Shown here: one piece after another, positions 32,316 to 42,890 of the stretch | How the letters are laid out: each line of letters opens with the position of its first letter | Numbering within the stretch: position 1 is the stretch's first letter | From: Conchocele bisecta | Taxonomy: Eukaryota > Mollusca > Bivalvia > Lucinida > Thyasiridae | NCBI GenBank assembly: GCA_029237695.1 | Contig: CM055280.1 | Coordinates: forward strand, 37,284,508 to 37,348,507 | Length of the DNA stretch: 64,000 nucleotides | Reading direction: 5' to 3' | Position numbers and translations under genes: made by a program | The notes under the pieces: generated by a model | Database searches by the model: none | What the model saw: only the letters and a program-made list of their open reading frames with translations | Told to the model about the DNA's origin: nothing

Positions 32316-32425
32316 TCTGATATCAAGTTTATCAGGCAAGGCTAGGAATTGCGTAGGAATTCCGAGGCTTACCTACCATTTGTCTGACGAGACTAAGAAA
32401 TTTTATACAAACACACACGAGTCTG
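32316..32425. repeat. Dispersed repeat with ATCAGGCAAGGCTAGG motif, copy 2
   Basis: TTTATCAGGCAAGGCTAGGA, GGAATTCCGAGGCTTACC, ACCATTTGTCTGACGAG and AAATTTTATA are in the same order as 10868-10990. Confidence 0.6.
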
Positions 32426-32552
32426 GTATTTTATTTAAGTGAACATTTTTAACTATTTAATTTCGCATGCACACAAACATTTTTGTCAACTTTCAACTTA
32501 ATTTACACAATATGTATTTGTTCAAGACAAAGCGTTATCTCCCTGGCCTCAC

Positions 32553-32658
32553 CTCTCCGTTGGCTTGTGTGAAGTGCATGTTAAGTGGGTACGAGTACAT
32601 CTCTTCAATCTTCCGCCGTAGCTGCTCGTACGTGACAGGCCGCCCCATGTGGATGCTC
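32553..32658 (-). CDS. MAP3K2/3: MAP3K2/3 exon: N-terminal half of PB1 domain
   Basis: The exon is 106 bp (last base of a codon plus 35 codons), donor GTGAGG at 32552-32547, acceptor CAG at 32661-32659 behind TTTGTTT. It encodes G-R-P-V-T-Y-E-Q-L-R-R-K-I, followed by Y-P-L-N-M-H-F-T. This parallels F-P-R-P-V-x-x-E-D-L-x-x-K and Q-x-x-D-L-H-Y-T in MEKK2/3. The preceding exon must end with two bases of a codon and should carry the first PB1 strand with its conserved basic residue, but I did not find it between 32659 and 64000. Confidence 0.9.
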
Positions 32659-32680
32659 CTGAAACAAACGGGGAAAAGTG

Positions 32681-32885
32681 AAAATCAACGAGTTTAACGT
32701 CCCAGCAACAGCTAAGGTCATTTAGGGATGGGACCTCGGTGTGAAGTCTCGTCTGACAGACCAGTGGGATGGAAATACCGTGAAAGTATTTTTGATGCCC
32801 AAGGCGTGTGGTGTGGTTTGAACCCACAACCTCTGGTATTGAAGTCCAATGACGTATGCCCTAGGTCACGGCCCATCCCCAAAAG
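32681..32885 (-). mobile_element. tRNA-headed SINE
   Basis: On the minus strand the head reads GTGACCTAGGGCATACG, then GGACTTCAATACCAGAGG and GTGGGTTCAAACCACACC, a good A box to B box layout. The body and tail match 29246-29440. It lies just upstream of the PB1 exon at 32553. Confidence 0.8.
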
Positions 32886-33139
32886 GTGAAAAGTGAAACG
32901 GCTTAACCCCTTTCCATGCGGAACACCAAACTATGGGTGGAAAAATATTTCTTCCCAGTATTTTTGTTCGTTTCTGAAACAAAAGATGAGAAGTGAAATG
33001 GCTTCATTTTTACATATGGAACACCAAAATATGGGTACCGTTATATATATTTTTTCCCAGCCTTATTTGGTTTCTGAAACAACAGGTGAAAAGGCTTAAC
33101 CCTTTACTATTTTTTCCCAGAATATGTTCATTGCTCATC

Positions 33140-33215
33140 TAAAGTATATGCTATGACCACTAATTTGAACCATCTCACCGAGACGGTTCAAATAGTGTTC
33201 TTGATATATGCATTC
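33140..33215. repeat. Hairpin repeat 'GTTACCACTCATTTGAACCG' family, decayed
   Basis: AAGTATATGCTATGACCACT, TTTGAACCATCTCACCGAGA and CGGTTCAAATAGTG form an imperfect stem. Confidence 0.6.
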
Positions 33216-33294
33216 GAATTGAAATAATAAAACTATTTATAATTTTCTGTGAATGTCTTATTCGAAGGACAACTCAAGGCACAGTTAACCCTTA

Positions 33295-33500
33295 CACTGC
33301 TGAATTCAATTTTGTCATCTGCTGTTTATTTTTTTAATTTCCAGCTATCTCATCAAAAACATGATTTGACAGCACTTAAGAATCATTTCCAATGGAAATG
33401 ATTCTAAAGTGCTGTCAAACCATGTTTTTATTGAGAAAGATGGCAAAATATAAAGCAATAGCAGACAGCAAATTATGTGTTCAGCAGTCTATGTTTTATT
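33295..33500. mobile_element. TTAACCCTTA-family MITE (copy 4, 3' end decayed)
   Basis: TTAACCCTTACACTGCTGAA start, GTCATCTGCTG, inner palindrome around AGAATCATTTCCAATGGAAA, AAAGTGCTGTCAAACCATG and AGCAGACAGC. The right TTAA is missing. Confidence 0.83.
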
Positions 33501-33527
33501 GCTAGGACACAATCAAACTCTAGTTAT

Positions 33528-34092
33528 AAACAAGAGGGCCATGATGGCCCTAATTCACTCACCTGACTCCATGACCACCAGACGAGAATGTGACATTGAG
33601 TTCATATGTGTTTTAAACAAATTGTGCTATTTTTAGATGGCGGTCATCTTGGATTAAGCGATGACTCTCATTTTACCAAATCTGGAAATGCTTCACCCAA
33701 GGATCTTAACTTACTATGAAGTTTGGCCAGCATCGGCCAGCATCGGCCATGTGGTTCCTGAGAAAAAGACGTTCAAAATCTCGAATAAATGGATCTTTTG
33801 GCGGCCATCATGGATGACATAATTATCCGATTCCGACAAATATTGCAACAGAGCAATCGCCTCATCGATACCTTCAATTTGATATATGACATGAGCATAT
33901 TCGGTCAAAAATAAAATTTGACCCCACGGGCCACGCCCATTTTTGACCTCGGGGGTCACGATTTTAACACCTTTGAAAGAGCATTCAACATCGATCATTC
34001 CTACACAAGTTTCGTCGAAATCAGACTGGCGGTTCATGAGAATTTTTTTTAAGAATTTGTGCTATTTTTAGATGGTGGCCATCTTGGATTAG
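33528..34092 (+). mobile_element. Helentron-like family A, truncated copy
   Basis: A normal 5' end (AACAAGAGGGCCATGATGGC, subterminal CACTCACCTGA) and about one core unit. It breaks at GGCCATCTTGGATTAGC into a different repeat and has no 3' hairpin. Confidence 0.8.
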
Positions 34093-34490
34093 CAGGGGAG
34101 CATGGGTGGGGCGGGAAATGAAAAGAATGATGAGAAACACGAGTGTGAAGTTCCAAGCCAATCGTTCATACAGTAAAGAAGTTATAGGGAATGGAGAAAC
34201 GCACACAACGCACACGCATCTACTGACTGTAAAATTCCAAAGTTATTTGACCTTGACCTTGGGTGTGGGGGAGCGTGGGTGGGGTGGGAAATGATAATAT
34301 GAATGATGAGAAACATGCACATGAAGTTACAAGCCAATCGCTCATAAAGTAAAGACGTTATAGGAATTGAGAAACGCGCATGCATCTACTGAACGTGAAA
34401 TTTCAAAGTTACTTGAACTTGACCTTGGGCACGGGGGAGCATGGATGGGGTGGGGAATGAATATATGGATGATAATAAATAATCAAAATT
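34093..34490 (+). repeat. About 175-bp tandem repeat, 2-3 units
   Basis: Units with GGGGGAGCGTGGGTGGGGTG, GAAGTTACAAGCCAATCG and CAAAGTTACTTGAACTTGAC. It is a core type related to family C/E cores (GACCTTGACCTTGGG). It is fused directly to the truncated family A copy. Confidence 0.75.
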
Positions 34491-34611
34491 GGCATATTTT
34501 GACAAATCACTGTTGTCTTAAATTTTATAAAGCAATGTTGGCATGCATTTTATAAATGCATATTATCATAAATTTTATAAATCAATATATTACAGTGTAA
34601 GTATCATAAAT

Positions 34612-34712
34612 GAAATGAAATATGGGGTTTAATGTCCCAGCAACAACTAAGGTCATGTAGGATGGGACCACAGTTTAAGTCTCAGACAGTCCGACACACC
34701 AGTGGGATAGAA
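34612..34712 (-). mobile_element. SINE fragment
   Basis: GTTTAATGTCCCAGCAACAA, AAGGTCATGTAGGATGGGAC and GACACACCAGTGGGATAGAA match the body of the SINEs at 29246 and 32681. It is cut at the TTAA of the next MITE. Confidence 0.72.
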
Positions 34713-34718
34713 ATACTA

Positions 34719-34958
34719 TTAACCCTTTCAACAGCAAGTAACTGAATAGGATGTTCCATGCCAATGTTTCACGCTATTTCATTAATTTTGTTCATTGAAA
34801 TTATCCCATTCTTCTAAAAGGGTAATCTGTACGACGTTTAAAATTATTAACAAACAGTGGAGATCCTGATGAGACGGCTCGTTACGAGCCGGCTCATCTG
34901 GATCTGCACTGTTTGCAAACATTGTCTCTATAGAGGTCTGTGGTGTTGAAAGGGTTAA
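34719..34958. mobile_element. TTAACCCTTTCA-family MITE abutting another MITE
   Basis: TTAACCCTTTCAACAGCAAG to GGTGTTGAAAGGGTTAA, with a perfect core palindrome (GATCCTGATGAGACGGCTCG / CGAGCCGGCTCATCTGGATC). The right TTAA (34955-34958) is shared with the next element. Confidence 0.87.
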
Positions 34959-35197
34959 CCCTTAGACCGCTACTCACAACAATTGTCGTCTGCTGTTGCT
35001 TTTATATCTTGCCTTATTTCTCAATAAAAACATGGTTTGACAGCACTTCAGAATCATTTCCAATGGAAATGATTCTGAAGTGCTGTCAAAGCATGTTGTA
35101 AATTATTCTAAAGTGCTGACAAGGCATGTTTTTGATGTTAAAAATAGAAAATAGAAAATAAACAGCAGCCGACAAAACAAATAAGAAAGCGGTCCCT
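34955..35197. mobile_element. TTAACCCTTA-family MITE (copy 5)
   Basis: Starts at the shared TTAA with CCCTTAGACCGCTACTC. GTCGTCTGCTG, the palindrome around AATCATTTCCAATGGAAATG, a second partial arm as in 12546-12786, and an AGCGGTCC end whose TTAA is lost. Confidence 0.84.
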
Positions 35198-35681
35198 GAG
35201 CCACAACCCATTCTTATTATAAATGAATGTTGTCATAAATGATACCAATCAACAATTGTTACATCATTGGAAAACATATTATCAACACAGGGACCCACAT
35301 ATTTTACATGCACCAAGGAATTTATATACTGTTACAAAAACTTATCTGATGCATGGCAGGTAGTCAATTTTACTGTTCCAGGTGGCTTGCATCAATGGAA
35401 GAAAAACAACTGTAGAAATGCCGCTAGTCGCTTTATAATTCCACAAATCTCCAATATTTGAGCATTAAAGCTGCATTTCTTGAAAATTCTTGAAAATTTT
35501 GTAACTGATGACTTAACAACATGCACTCTTGTATTTTAATTAGAAATGAGCAATTAATTTGAATGATGGCAACTTAAGTTATAATAAGGCTGTCACCAGT
35601 GAGTGTCTCACCCATGAAGGTCAAGGTCAATGGTACCCGAATGAAACTGAGTGGATGGCCATCAATGCGAGGAAACTGTTA
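35198..35681. other. Unassigned DNA
   Basis: Mostly unremarkable. GAGTGTCTCACCCATGAAGG near 35600 also occurs near 2950, hinting at an old dispersed repeat. A 64-codon ORF at 35267-35461 is unrecognised and not called. Confidence 0.4.
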
Positions 35682-35945
35682 TTATCCCGTCAACACAGTG
35701 TGTATGTGCCGTGAAACACGGTGCCGTGAAACATTTTTGATATCCAGTCAATACTATTTTTGCATTTTACAGCAATTTGTAGGTGTTGACGGGATAAATA
35801 GAATAGTAGGTTAGTGCCGTGAATGGGAAAAAATATCTGGCGCGGCACAGAAACGGGATGTGCTCGGCAGAGCCTCACCCATCCCGTTTCCTGAGCCTTG
35901 CCAGCTATTTTTTCCCATTCACGGCACTAACCTACTATTCTCTAT
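35682..35945 (+). mobile_element. 'TTATCCCGTCAACACAG' palindromic element (copy 1)
   Basis: A first inverted pair, TTATCCCGTCAACACAG...GTGTTGACGGGATAA, flanks CCGTGAAACACGGTGCCGTG. A second long pair, GAATAGTAGGTTAGTGCCGT with its complement ending at 35940, surrounds CGGGATGTGCTCGGC. Copy 2 at 42421-42688 is over 95 percent similar by eye. It is non-coding and the class is unknown. Confidence 0.8.
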
Positions 35946-36164
35946 AATGAAAATTGGTAATGATTGGAAATATCAGGTGATATACAACATTTGGACGTAC
36001 ATTCAACATGGATGACAGGCAATGCCTACAACACCATGCGGAATTGTCACCACTTTGTCTCACTTTACACTAACATGGGTGAAACAATAAATAAAATTGA
36101 AAATCTGAAAATACTTGTTATTAGAGCTATCCAGACAAGAAGCGTATCTCCTACAGAAGTGTGG

Positions 36165-36390
36165 ATTGATTGGTTGGTTGGTTGGATTGGGGTTTGGGTT
36201 TGGGTTTGGGTTTGGTTTTGGTGGTTTTGGTTTTGGTTTTGGTTTTGGTTTTGGTTTTGGTTTTGGTTTTGGTTTTGGTTTGGTTTGGTTTGGTTTGGTT
36301 TGGTTTGGTTTGGTTTGGTTTTGGTTGGTTGGTTGGTTGGTTGGTTGGTTGGTTGGTTGGTTGGTTGGTTGGTTGGTTGGTTGGTTGGTG
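36165..36390. repeat. Graded G/T array: 6-, 5- then 4-base units
   Basis: Runs of GGGTTT, then GGTTTT, then GGTTT and then GGTT follow one another in order over about 225 bp, so unit length falls stepwise from left to right. One strand is free of C and A and could form G-quadruplexes. Confidence 0.93.
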
Positions 36391-37361
36391 ACTGACTGCT
36401 ACACCACCGCATGCGTTAATCTTGCCCCGATGTCAACGTTTCTGAACATGTGAACATCAATTGGCAACATCAACTCGCAATCAAGCAGTTTGATTGGCTG
36501 TGCCTGAGCTGTAGCATTTGTATTTTGTAATAAATTAATTGACAAACATTGGGCCGTTATTTTTTATTATTTGTTTTACAAACCCGCCGTAGCGTTTTTT
36601 GGAAAATTCAATTTTGTTTGGATGACTAAATGTTTTATTTTCACTTTTCAATACATTATGTATACATGACAGATGATAATAAGTTGCTGGAGGTCAATCG
36701 ATGAGTCCAAAAATAGCTAGACCAGGTGTATTATCATATCATAGCCTCGTTTTCGTGTATAATAAATATATGATAGAGTGCACGTGCATGCATGTCAATA
36801 TAATAGTTTATCTTGGTAGCTATAAATAGATATGTAGTGTGGCTCAGTGGTATTGAAGCAGGAGAATATGAATACGTTTGCAGAACTTGTTCATTCTATC
36901 TGGTCGAGAGTTCGATCCTCACAAGACGCATTACTTTTGTCGATATTACATGCGAGAGGTAAAACGGCAATGGTTATCACTATTGCTGTATGACCTCAAT
37001 ATAACATGATCGGCGAGAACATATTCCCAGATTCTTCATGTAGACACATATGAAATGTGCATTTAGTTATTAGTTTTCTTCAAAGTGAGACTAAAGTTCT
37101 ACATGTAATATATCTCATACTTAGTTAATGTAATTTGTAAGAGCAACGCATATAAAAAAGAAATATACATGTGTAATAAAATATAAGCAAATAAAAATGT
37201 ATTGGTATATATATATGAAAAACTAACATGACTAAGATTCAAACTCACTACCTACGGCATTGATATCCGTCACTCTAACCCCTCGACTACATAAGACTTG
37301 ATAACAAATCTCAAATTCAATATTGATCAGGAATACAGGCACGGGTATATTTACCTGTCTG
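36391..37361. other. Unassigned DNA with two tRNA-like remnants
   Basis: 36425-36545 matches the dispersed repeat at 12868-13045. 36836-36930 (TGGCTCAGTGGTATTGAAGC...GAGAGTTCGATCCTC) and the minus strand of 37215-37290 (GTCGAGGGGTTAGAGTGACG...GAGTTTGAATC) have A- and B-box-like order but no closed cloverleaf. The rest is unassigned. Confidence 0.5.
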
Positions 37362-37999
37362 CAGCCATTTTAGCTGGTGAATAGACGCCTTATCTAGAGC
37401 AATTTAGAGATTGAAAATGCATGCTCCCGATAGCCTAAGAGATAATTTAAATTACCAACTGGTCGACTGGTGAAACAGGCGATTGAAAACCACAATAAAT
37501 GCCATGTAAAACGTTTCAATAGTTGATTAATTTTGATTGCCCAGTCGTCCGCAAGTGTTAGCATTATTGTCCGCACAGCTCAAGTGGTAGAGTGCTCGAT
37601 AAATGCATTCGACCTGCGTTCATTTTGTGCGATTTCGAGCCTCGGACAAATTATTATTTTTTTATTTTCAGGTTCAACGTTTTCTCAGTTTTACGAAAAT
37701 GTCTTAGATAGAGTTTGACAAAAAGGTAGTTGTGACGTGTGCACTGGGTTTACAGCGTCACAGATCAGGATGCACATCACGCAGTCAGATCAGGGCATAC
37801 GGTGTTCGCAATTCATTTAATGAATACATATTTCACTATCAAACAACGTGAAACAAATGATGTAGACACATTCTAAAATTGTCCCCAGTAGGTATTTCAT
37901 AGAAACGACAGTACGGGGCTGGGGGACTCTTGTGGACTTCAAATATACACATCCTCGGGGTTCTCGGCCTCCTAATTCCCGGCCGCTGGAAATGTTTGA
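37362..37999 (+). repeat. Left arm of a 4-kb long inverted repeat
   Basis: About 640 bp that recurs in reverse complement at 40707-41359, for example GCCTTATCTAGAGCAATTTA, CGACTGGTGAAACAGGCGAT, CACAGCTCAAGTGGTAGAGT, GCACTGGGTTTACAGCGTCA and GGCCTCCTAATTCCC. Divergence between arms is modest (perhaps 10 percent by eye). No transposase ORF lies between them. Confidence 0.85.
37569..37648 (+). repeat. tRNA-like sequence in left arm
   Basis: GTCCGCACAGCTCAAGTGGT, AGAGTGCTCG (A-box region), a long variable middle, and GATTTCGAGCCTCGGAC (B-box region). GTCCG pairs with CGGAC at the ends. The T loop and stem are degraded. It is called as tRNA-like, not as a gene. Confidence 0.6.
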
Positions 38000-38110
38000 T
38001 TGTAAATACACCCCACACATTGTATGTACGCCGCCCCAGAGCGGGGAAAATAATGGTTGCGCGTTTATAAATTTTATCCAGACAGACATAAGGATGTAAC
38101 TAAGACGATT

Positions 38111-38262
38111 TAAATGACATTATGCAATATACGTCTTAATATCAGTTTTTAAATGACATTATGCAATATACGTCTTTATCAGTTTTTAAATGACATTATG
38201 CAATATACGTCTTTATCAGTTTTTAAATGACATTATGCAATATACGTCTTTATCAGTTTTTT
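38111..38262. repeat. 37-bp tandem repeat, 4 copies
   Basis: The unit is CAGTTTTTAAATGACATTAT followed by GCAATATACGTCTTTAT. The copies are nearly identical except for TCTTAATA in the first. It lies in the loop of the long inverted repeat. Confidence 0.93.
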
Positions 38263-38379
38263 TGAACCAATACAAAAAATATGTTTATGTAAGTTACATT
38301 AAATAATGTTAATAAAATAAACGTATAAACGACGGCAGATATCTATCTGGGAGTATAAAGTGAGGGACACAATTCAATA

Positions 38380-40105
38380 AAAAACGAGGGCCATGATGGC
38401 CCTAATTTGCTCACCTGACTCCATGAAACCAGAGAATGTGACATTGAGTTCATGTGTTTTAAAAAAATTGTGCTATTTTTAGATGGCGGTCATCTTGGAT
38501 TAAGCGATGACTCATTTTACCAAATCTGAAAATGTTTCACCCAAGGATCTTAACTTCCTATGAAGTTTGGCCAGCATCGGCCATGTGGTTCCTGAGAAAA
38601 TGACGTTCAAAATCTCTTGGTGGCCATCATGGATGACATAATCATCCAATTCCGACAAATATTGCACCGGAGCATCGATACCTTCAATTTGATATATGAC
38701 ATGAGCATATTTGGTCAAAAATAAAAGTTGACCCAAATTTGACCCCACGGGCCACGCCCATTTTTGACCCCGGGGTCACCATTTTAACAACTTTGAAAGA
38801 GCATTGTAAATCGATCATTACTACCACATTTAGCTACCATGGACCAAGTGGTTCATGTGAAGAATAATTTTGAAATCTCTAATAAAAGAACGACGTTTTG
38901 ACATTTCGGCGGCCATCTTAGATGACATAACAATCCGATTTTGACAAAAAATGTACCAGAGTGATCGCCTCATTGATACCTTCGATTTGATATATAACAT
39001 GACCATATTCGGTCAAAAATAAAATTTGACCCCAACGGGCCACGCCCATTTTTGACCCCGAGGTCACCATTTTAACAACTTTCAAAGAGCATTGTACATC
39101 GATCATTCCTACCAAGTTTCGTCGAAATCCGGCTAGCGGTTCATGAGAATAAGATTTTTAAAGAATTTATGCTATTTTTAGACGGTGGCCATCTTGGATT
39201 AGCGATGACCGCCATTTTAACAATTCTGAAAAGGCTTCACCCATGGACCATAACTTTAAGTTTGGCTACCATGGGCCAATTGGTTCATGTGAAGAAGAAT
39301 TTTGAAATCTCTAATAAAAGAATGACCTTTTGACATTTTGGTGGCCATCTTGGATGACATAACAATCCGATTTCGACAAAACCTACCAAGTTTCGTCGAA
39401 ATCCGGCTAGCGGTTCATGAGAAGAAGATTTTTTAAGAATTTATGCTATTTTTAGATGGCGGCCATCTTGGATTAGCGATGACCTCCATTTTAACAAATC
39501 TGAAAAGGCTTCACCCAGGGACCATAACTTTTAAATTGGCTACCATGGGCCAAGCGGTTCATGTGAAGAAGAATTTTGAAATCTCTAATAAAAGAACAAC
39601 CTTTTCACCTTTCGGCGGCCATCTTGGATGACATAACCATCCGATTTCGACAAAAAATGCACCAGAGTGATCGCCTCATTGATACCTTCAATATGATATA
39701 TGACTTGACCATATTCAGTCAAAAATAAAATTTGACCCCAATTTGACCCCACGGGTCATGCCTATTTTTGACCCCGGGGTCAACATTTTAACAACTTTGG
39801 AAGAGCATTGTACATCGATCATTCCTACCAAGTTTTGTCGAAATCCGGTTGGCGGTTCATGCGAAGAAGATTTTTGAAGAATTTGTGCTATTTTTAGACG
39901 GCGGCCATCTTGTATTACGTAATGACGTCATTTTAACAATCCCCCTACCTAAGGACCATGACCATGAAGTTTGGTGACTATAGGCCCAATTGTTACCGAG
40001 GTGAAGACGTTTGAAAATGTTCACGGACGACGACGGACGACGACGGACGACCGACACATTGCGGTAACAATAGCTCACATGAGCTTCGCTCAGGTGAGCT
40101 AAAAA
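38380..40105 (+). mobile_element. Helentron-like family A, copy in the inverted-repeat loop
   Basis: The 5' end is damaged (AAAACGAGGGCCATGATGGC), about four core units follow (one with an internal deletion near 39375), then ATTACGTAATGACGTCATT, GACGACGGACG repeats, and the 3' hairpin and GCTAAAAA end at 40105. Confidence 0.82.
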
Positions 40106-40575
40106 GATAGCACAGTGATGGTTTGGAACCCACAACCCTCAACGTTGATTAATTAAACAAAACAAGAACTGTTACCACTACGCTATATGCTTCAGATACG
40201 AACTGCATGTATTGGTCACAGGTTGATATAGGTGCACGTATGTTTTACACTGCTTGTATGTTCTAAAATTAGATAATGAAACACAGGTGCATCGTTATCG
40301 ATTAATATCGACTCGCTCATGCATGCATTTCCAATGAGCACTTGTCGTACGTAGGTGTGATAAATATACGATTTGAATGCCAGTGCTCACTATTTTCTTT
40401 TTCAGCAAATACGTAACAACAAAAGTGACAACTTGATTCAAAATATGCCTGAACGTTACTTGAATATATTTCGGGCCAACATTGGTGACATGCATGCTAC
40501 ATCATCATGCTAATATCAGTTTTGCATTTATAACACACCTACTTTACCTTTTACGGTTTGATATGGAATCTCCTG
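40106..40575. other. Unassigned DNA in the inverted-repeat loop
   Basis: AT-rich sequence with no gene or repeat supported. Confidence 0.5.
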
Positions 40576-40708
40576 TGACCTTTGCCCTTGCCACTATATC
40601 GAATTCAACAGTAGTCTGTGTTTTGTTTATGACCGGTTTGTTTGTAAACAAGTAGCAAGTTATCGTCTGCGGACTATACTGTTGAATTCCGATATAGTGG
40701 CAAGGGCA
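40576..40708. mobile_element. MITE with GCCCTTGCCACTATATCG ends
   Basis: GCCCTTGCCACTATATCGAA TTCAACAGTA faces its complement ending GGCAAGGGC, with about 70 bp between. A related end (GTGCCCTTGCCAGTTTATCG) occurs at 41410-41429. It abuts the right arm of the long inverted repeat. Confidence 0.8.
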
Positions 40709-41359
40709 AACATTTCCAGGGGCTGGGAATTAGGAGGCTGAGAACCCTGAGGATGTGTATATTTGACGTCCCCAAGAGTCCCCCAACCCCGTACGGTCGT
40801 TTCTATGAAATACTTACAGGGGACAATTTTAGAATGTGTCTACAAAGTTTGTTTCACGTTGTTTGATAGTGAAATATTTATTCAGTAAGTGAATTGTGAA
40901 CACCGTATGCCCTGACCTGACTGAGTGATATGCATCCTGACGCTGTAAACCCAGTGCACACGTCACAAGTACACTTTTGTCAAACTCTATCTCAGACATT
41001 TTCGTAAAAGTGAGAAAAGATTGAATGTGTTATATGAATAAAAATAATAATAATAATAATTTGTCCGAGGCTCGAACTCGCACAAAAGGAAAGCAGGTCG
41101 AATGCATTTTCCGAGTGCTCTACCACCTGAGCTGTGCGGACAATAATGCTAATGCTTGCAGACGACTGGGCAATCAAAAATGAATCAACTATCAAAACTT
41201 TTACGTTTACAAATATGGCTTTTATTGTGATTTTCAATCGCCTGTTTCACCAGTTAACCAGTTGGTAATTTAAATGATCTCCTAAGCTATCGGGAGCATC
41301 CATTTTCAAGCTCTAAATTGCTCTAGATAAGGTGTCGATTCGGCCACCTAAAATGGCTG
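40707..41359 (-). repeat. Right arm of the 4-kb long inverted repeat
   Basis: Reverse complement of 37362-37999. Includes GGGAATTAGGAGGCTGAGAA, CCGTATGCCCTGACCTGACT, the tRNA-like segment at 41062-41141 and TTGCTCTAGATAAGGTGTCG. Confidence 0.85.
41062..41141 (-). repeat. tRNA-like sequence in right arm
   Basis: On the minus strand it reads GTCCGCACAGCTCAGGTGGT AGAGCACTCGG, then ends GTGCGAGTTCGAGCCTCGGAC (read in parts). Its A box and B box are closer to tRNA consensus than those of the left-arm copy, but the T stem overlaps the acceptor stem. Confidence 0.62.
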
Positions 41360-41622
41360 CAAACGGCTACATCCCTAGACAGCTATAATAGACATAGTCC
41401 ACTGACCCCGTGACGTCACGTGCCCTTGCCAGTTTATCGGAAACCAACAGTACACTGTATAGCAATTGAACATAATAGTATCTAATTATACTACACAAGT
41501 TACATACAAAATGTATTAGAAATTAGAAAGTATTGTTGAGAAGAGCTTAAAGTTAGGGGAGATAATCATGAGAACAAGAAGGAAGAAATATTTCCGTTTG
41601 TGTTCCTATCAAATAGACCTGT

Positions 41623-41790
41623 TTAACCCTTAAACCGTTGTCTTATTTTTTTGTCGTCTGCTGTTTATTTTCTATTTTCCATTTGTATCATCAAAAACAT
41701 GCTGTCAAAAGATGTTTTTATTGAGAAATAAGGCAAAATATAAAAGCAACAGCAGACGACAATTGTTGTGAGTAGCGGTCTAAGAGTTAA
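41623..41790. mobile_element. TTAACCCTTA-family MITE, internally deleted
   Basis: TTAA at both ends, GTCGTCTGCTGTTTATTTTC and GCAACAGCAGACGAC present, and AGTAGCGGTCTAAGAGTTAA end. The central AATCATTTCC palindrome is gone, leaving AAAACATGCTGTCAAAAGAT. Confidence 0.83.
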
Positions 41791-42420
41791 CTGAATATTA
41801 AACCTACCCCACTTGATATCATGTTGTTCTTGTTTATCCTTCAAGTTTTTATGTGGCTATTTGAAGTTCTAACAGGAGTTCTAACGGAAGTTCTTCAAGT
41901 AATTTATGAATGATTCAAACATTTTATCCATTTTTTCATATTTACGTTTTAATAGGAAATATTTTCCTTCAGTAACTATGAAATTAAGTTGTGCCAAAAG
42001 TGCATTTTATCATTTATTCCTATAGAAATGTTTTTAATGTTCATTCATTATGCATGTTATAACCTTGTCATTTAGGTAAGTTCTCGGCCGAGACCAAACA
42101 TGTTGCACATGGGTACATTCCCAGAATAAGTGTTTTATACTTTCAACATACACAGAACACAAGAAATCACTAACTCTGAAGGAAGATGTACCCGTCAAAA
42201 ACCTTGATCACAGGGCTGCATGGGTGGCCTATAGTATGAAAATATGGATGATGACAAATCAGTATATGAAGTTTCAAGCCAATCTGACTTACAGTGAAGG
42301 AGATAGGATGTCGAACATTTTAATGTAAATCTCAGACAGACAGATGGACAGACGAACAGACGGACAGGGTGACAAATATATGTATCCCAAAAATGTTTTC
42401 GGGGTGCATAATAATGAAAT
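41791..42420. other. Unassigned DNA, possible Helentron-like 3' end
   Basis: A CAGACAGACAGATGGACAG tract at 42332-42366 is followed by ATGTATCCC...GGGGTGCAT (42382-42408), which resembles the microsatellite plus 3' hairpin of the Helentron-like families. The 5' end is not found. The rest is unassigned. Confidence 0.4.
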
Positions 42421-42688
42421 TTATCCCGTCAACACAGTGCGTATGTGCCGTGAAACACGGTGCCGTGAAACATTTTTGATATCCAGTCAACACAATTTTT
42501 GCATTTTACAGCCATTTGAAGGTGTTGACGGGATAAATAGAATAGTAGGTTAGTGCCGTGAATGGGAAAAAAATATCTGGCGCGGCACGGAAACGGGATG
42601 TGCTCGGCGGCAGAGCCTCGCCCATCCCATTTCCTGAGCCTTACCAGATATTTTTTCCCATTCACGGCACTAACCTACTATTCTCTAT
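42421..42688 (+). mobile_element. 'TTATCCCGTCAACACAG' palindromic element (copy 2)
   Basis: Collinear with 35682-35945 across its length, with small differences such as GCGGCAGAGCC for GCAGAGCC. The left boundary is again TTATCCCGTC and the right boundary CTACTATTCTCTAT. Confidence 0.82.
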
Positions 42689-42709
42689 CTATTTTCCTTA
42701 TTTCTGAAC

Positions 42710-42805
42710 TAAAGGATATGTTGTGACCACTCATTTGAACCGTCTTGCACTCATTTGAGCCGTCTCAGCGAGACGGTTCAAATGAGTGGTCACAACATAT
42801 ACTTC
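42710..42805. repeat. Hairpin repeat 'GTTACCACTCATTTGAACCG' family, best copy
   Basis: GGATATGTTGTGACCACTCA TTTGAACCGTC is paired with GACGGTTCAAATGAGTGGTC ACAACATATAC. A short internal duplication (CACTCATTTGA) sits in the loop. Confidence 0.82.
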
Positions 42806-42890
42806 TGATGAGAAATAAAGAAATTCTTGAGCCTTGCCGGATATTTTATCAATGCTCACTGATTCCAAAACATCAAAGAGGCTGTTTCAA

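Noticed and set aside
35267..35461. 64-codon plus-strand ORF with Cys and Trp residues
   Set aside because: No recognised domain, no splice signals and no second copy or conservation evidence.
40545..40570. Upstream PB1 exon ending at a donor in TTTACCTTTTACGG (minus strand)
   Set aside because: The peptide preceding the donor does not resemble the first PB1 strand and no acceptor in phase was found.
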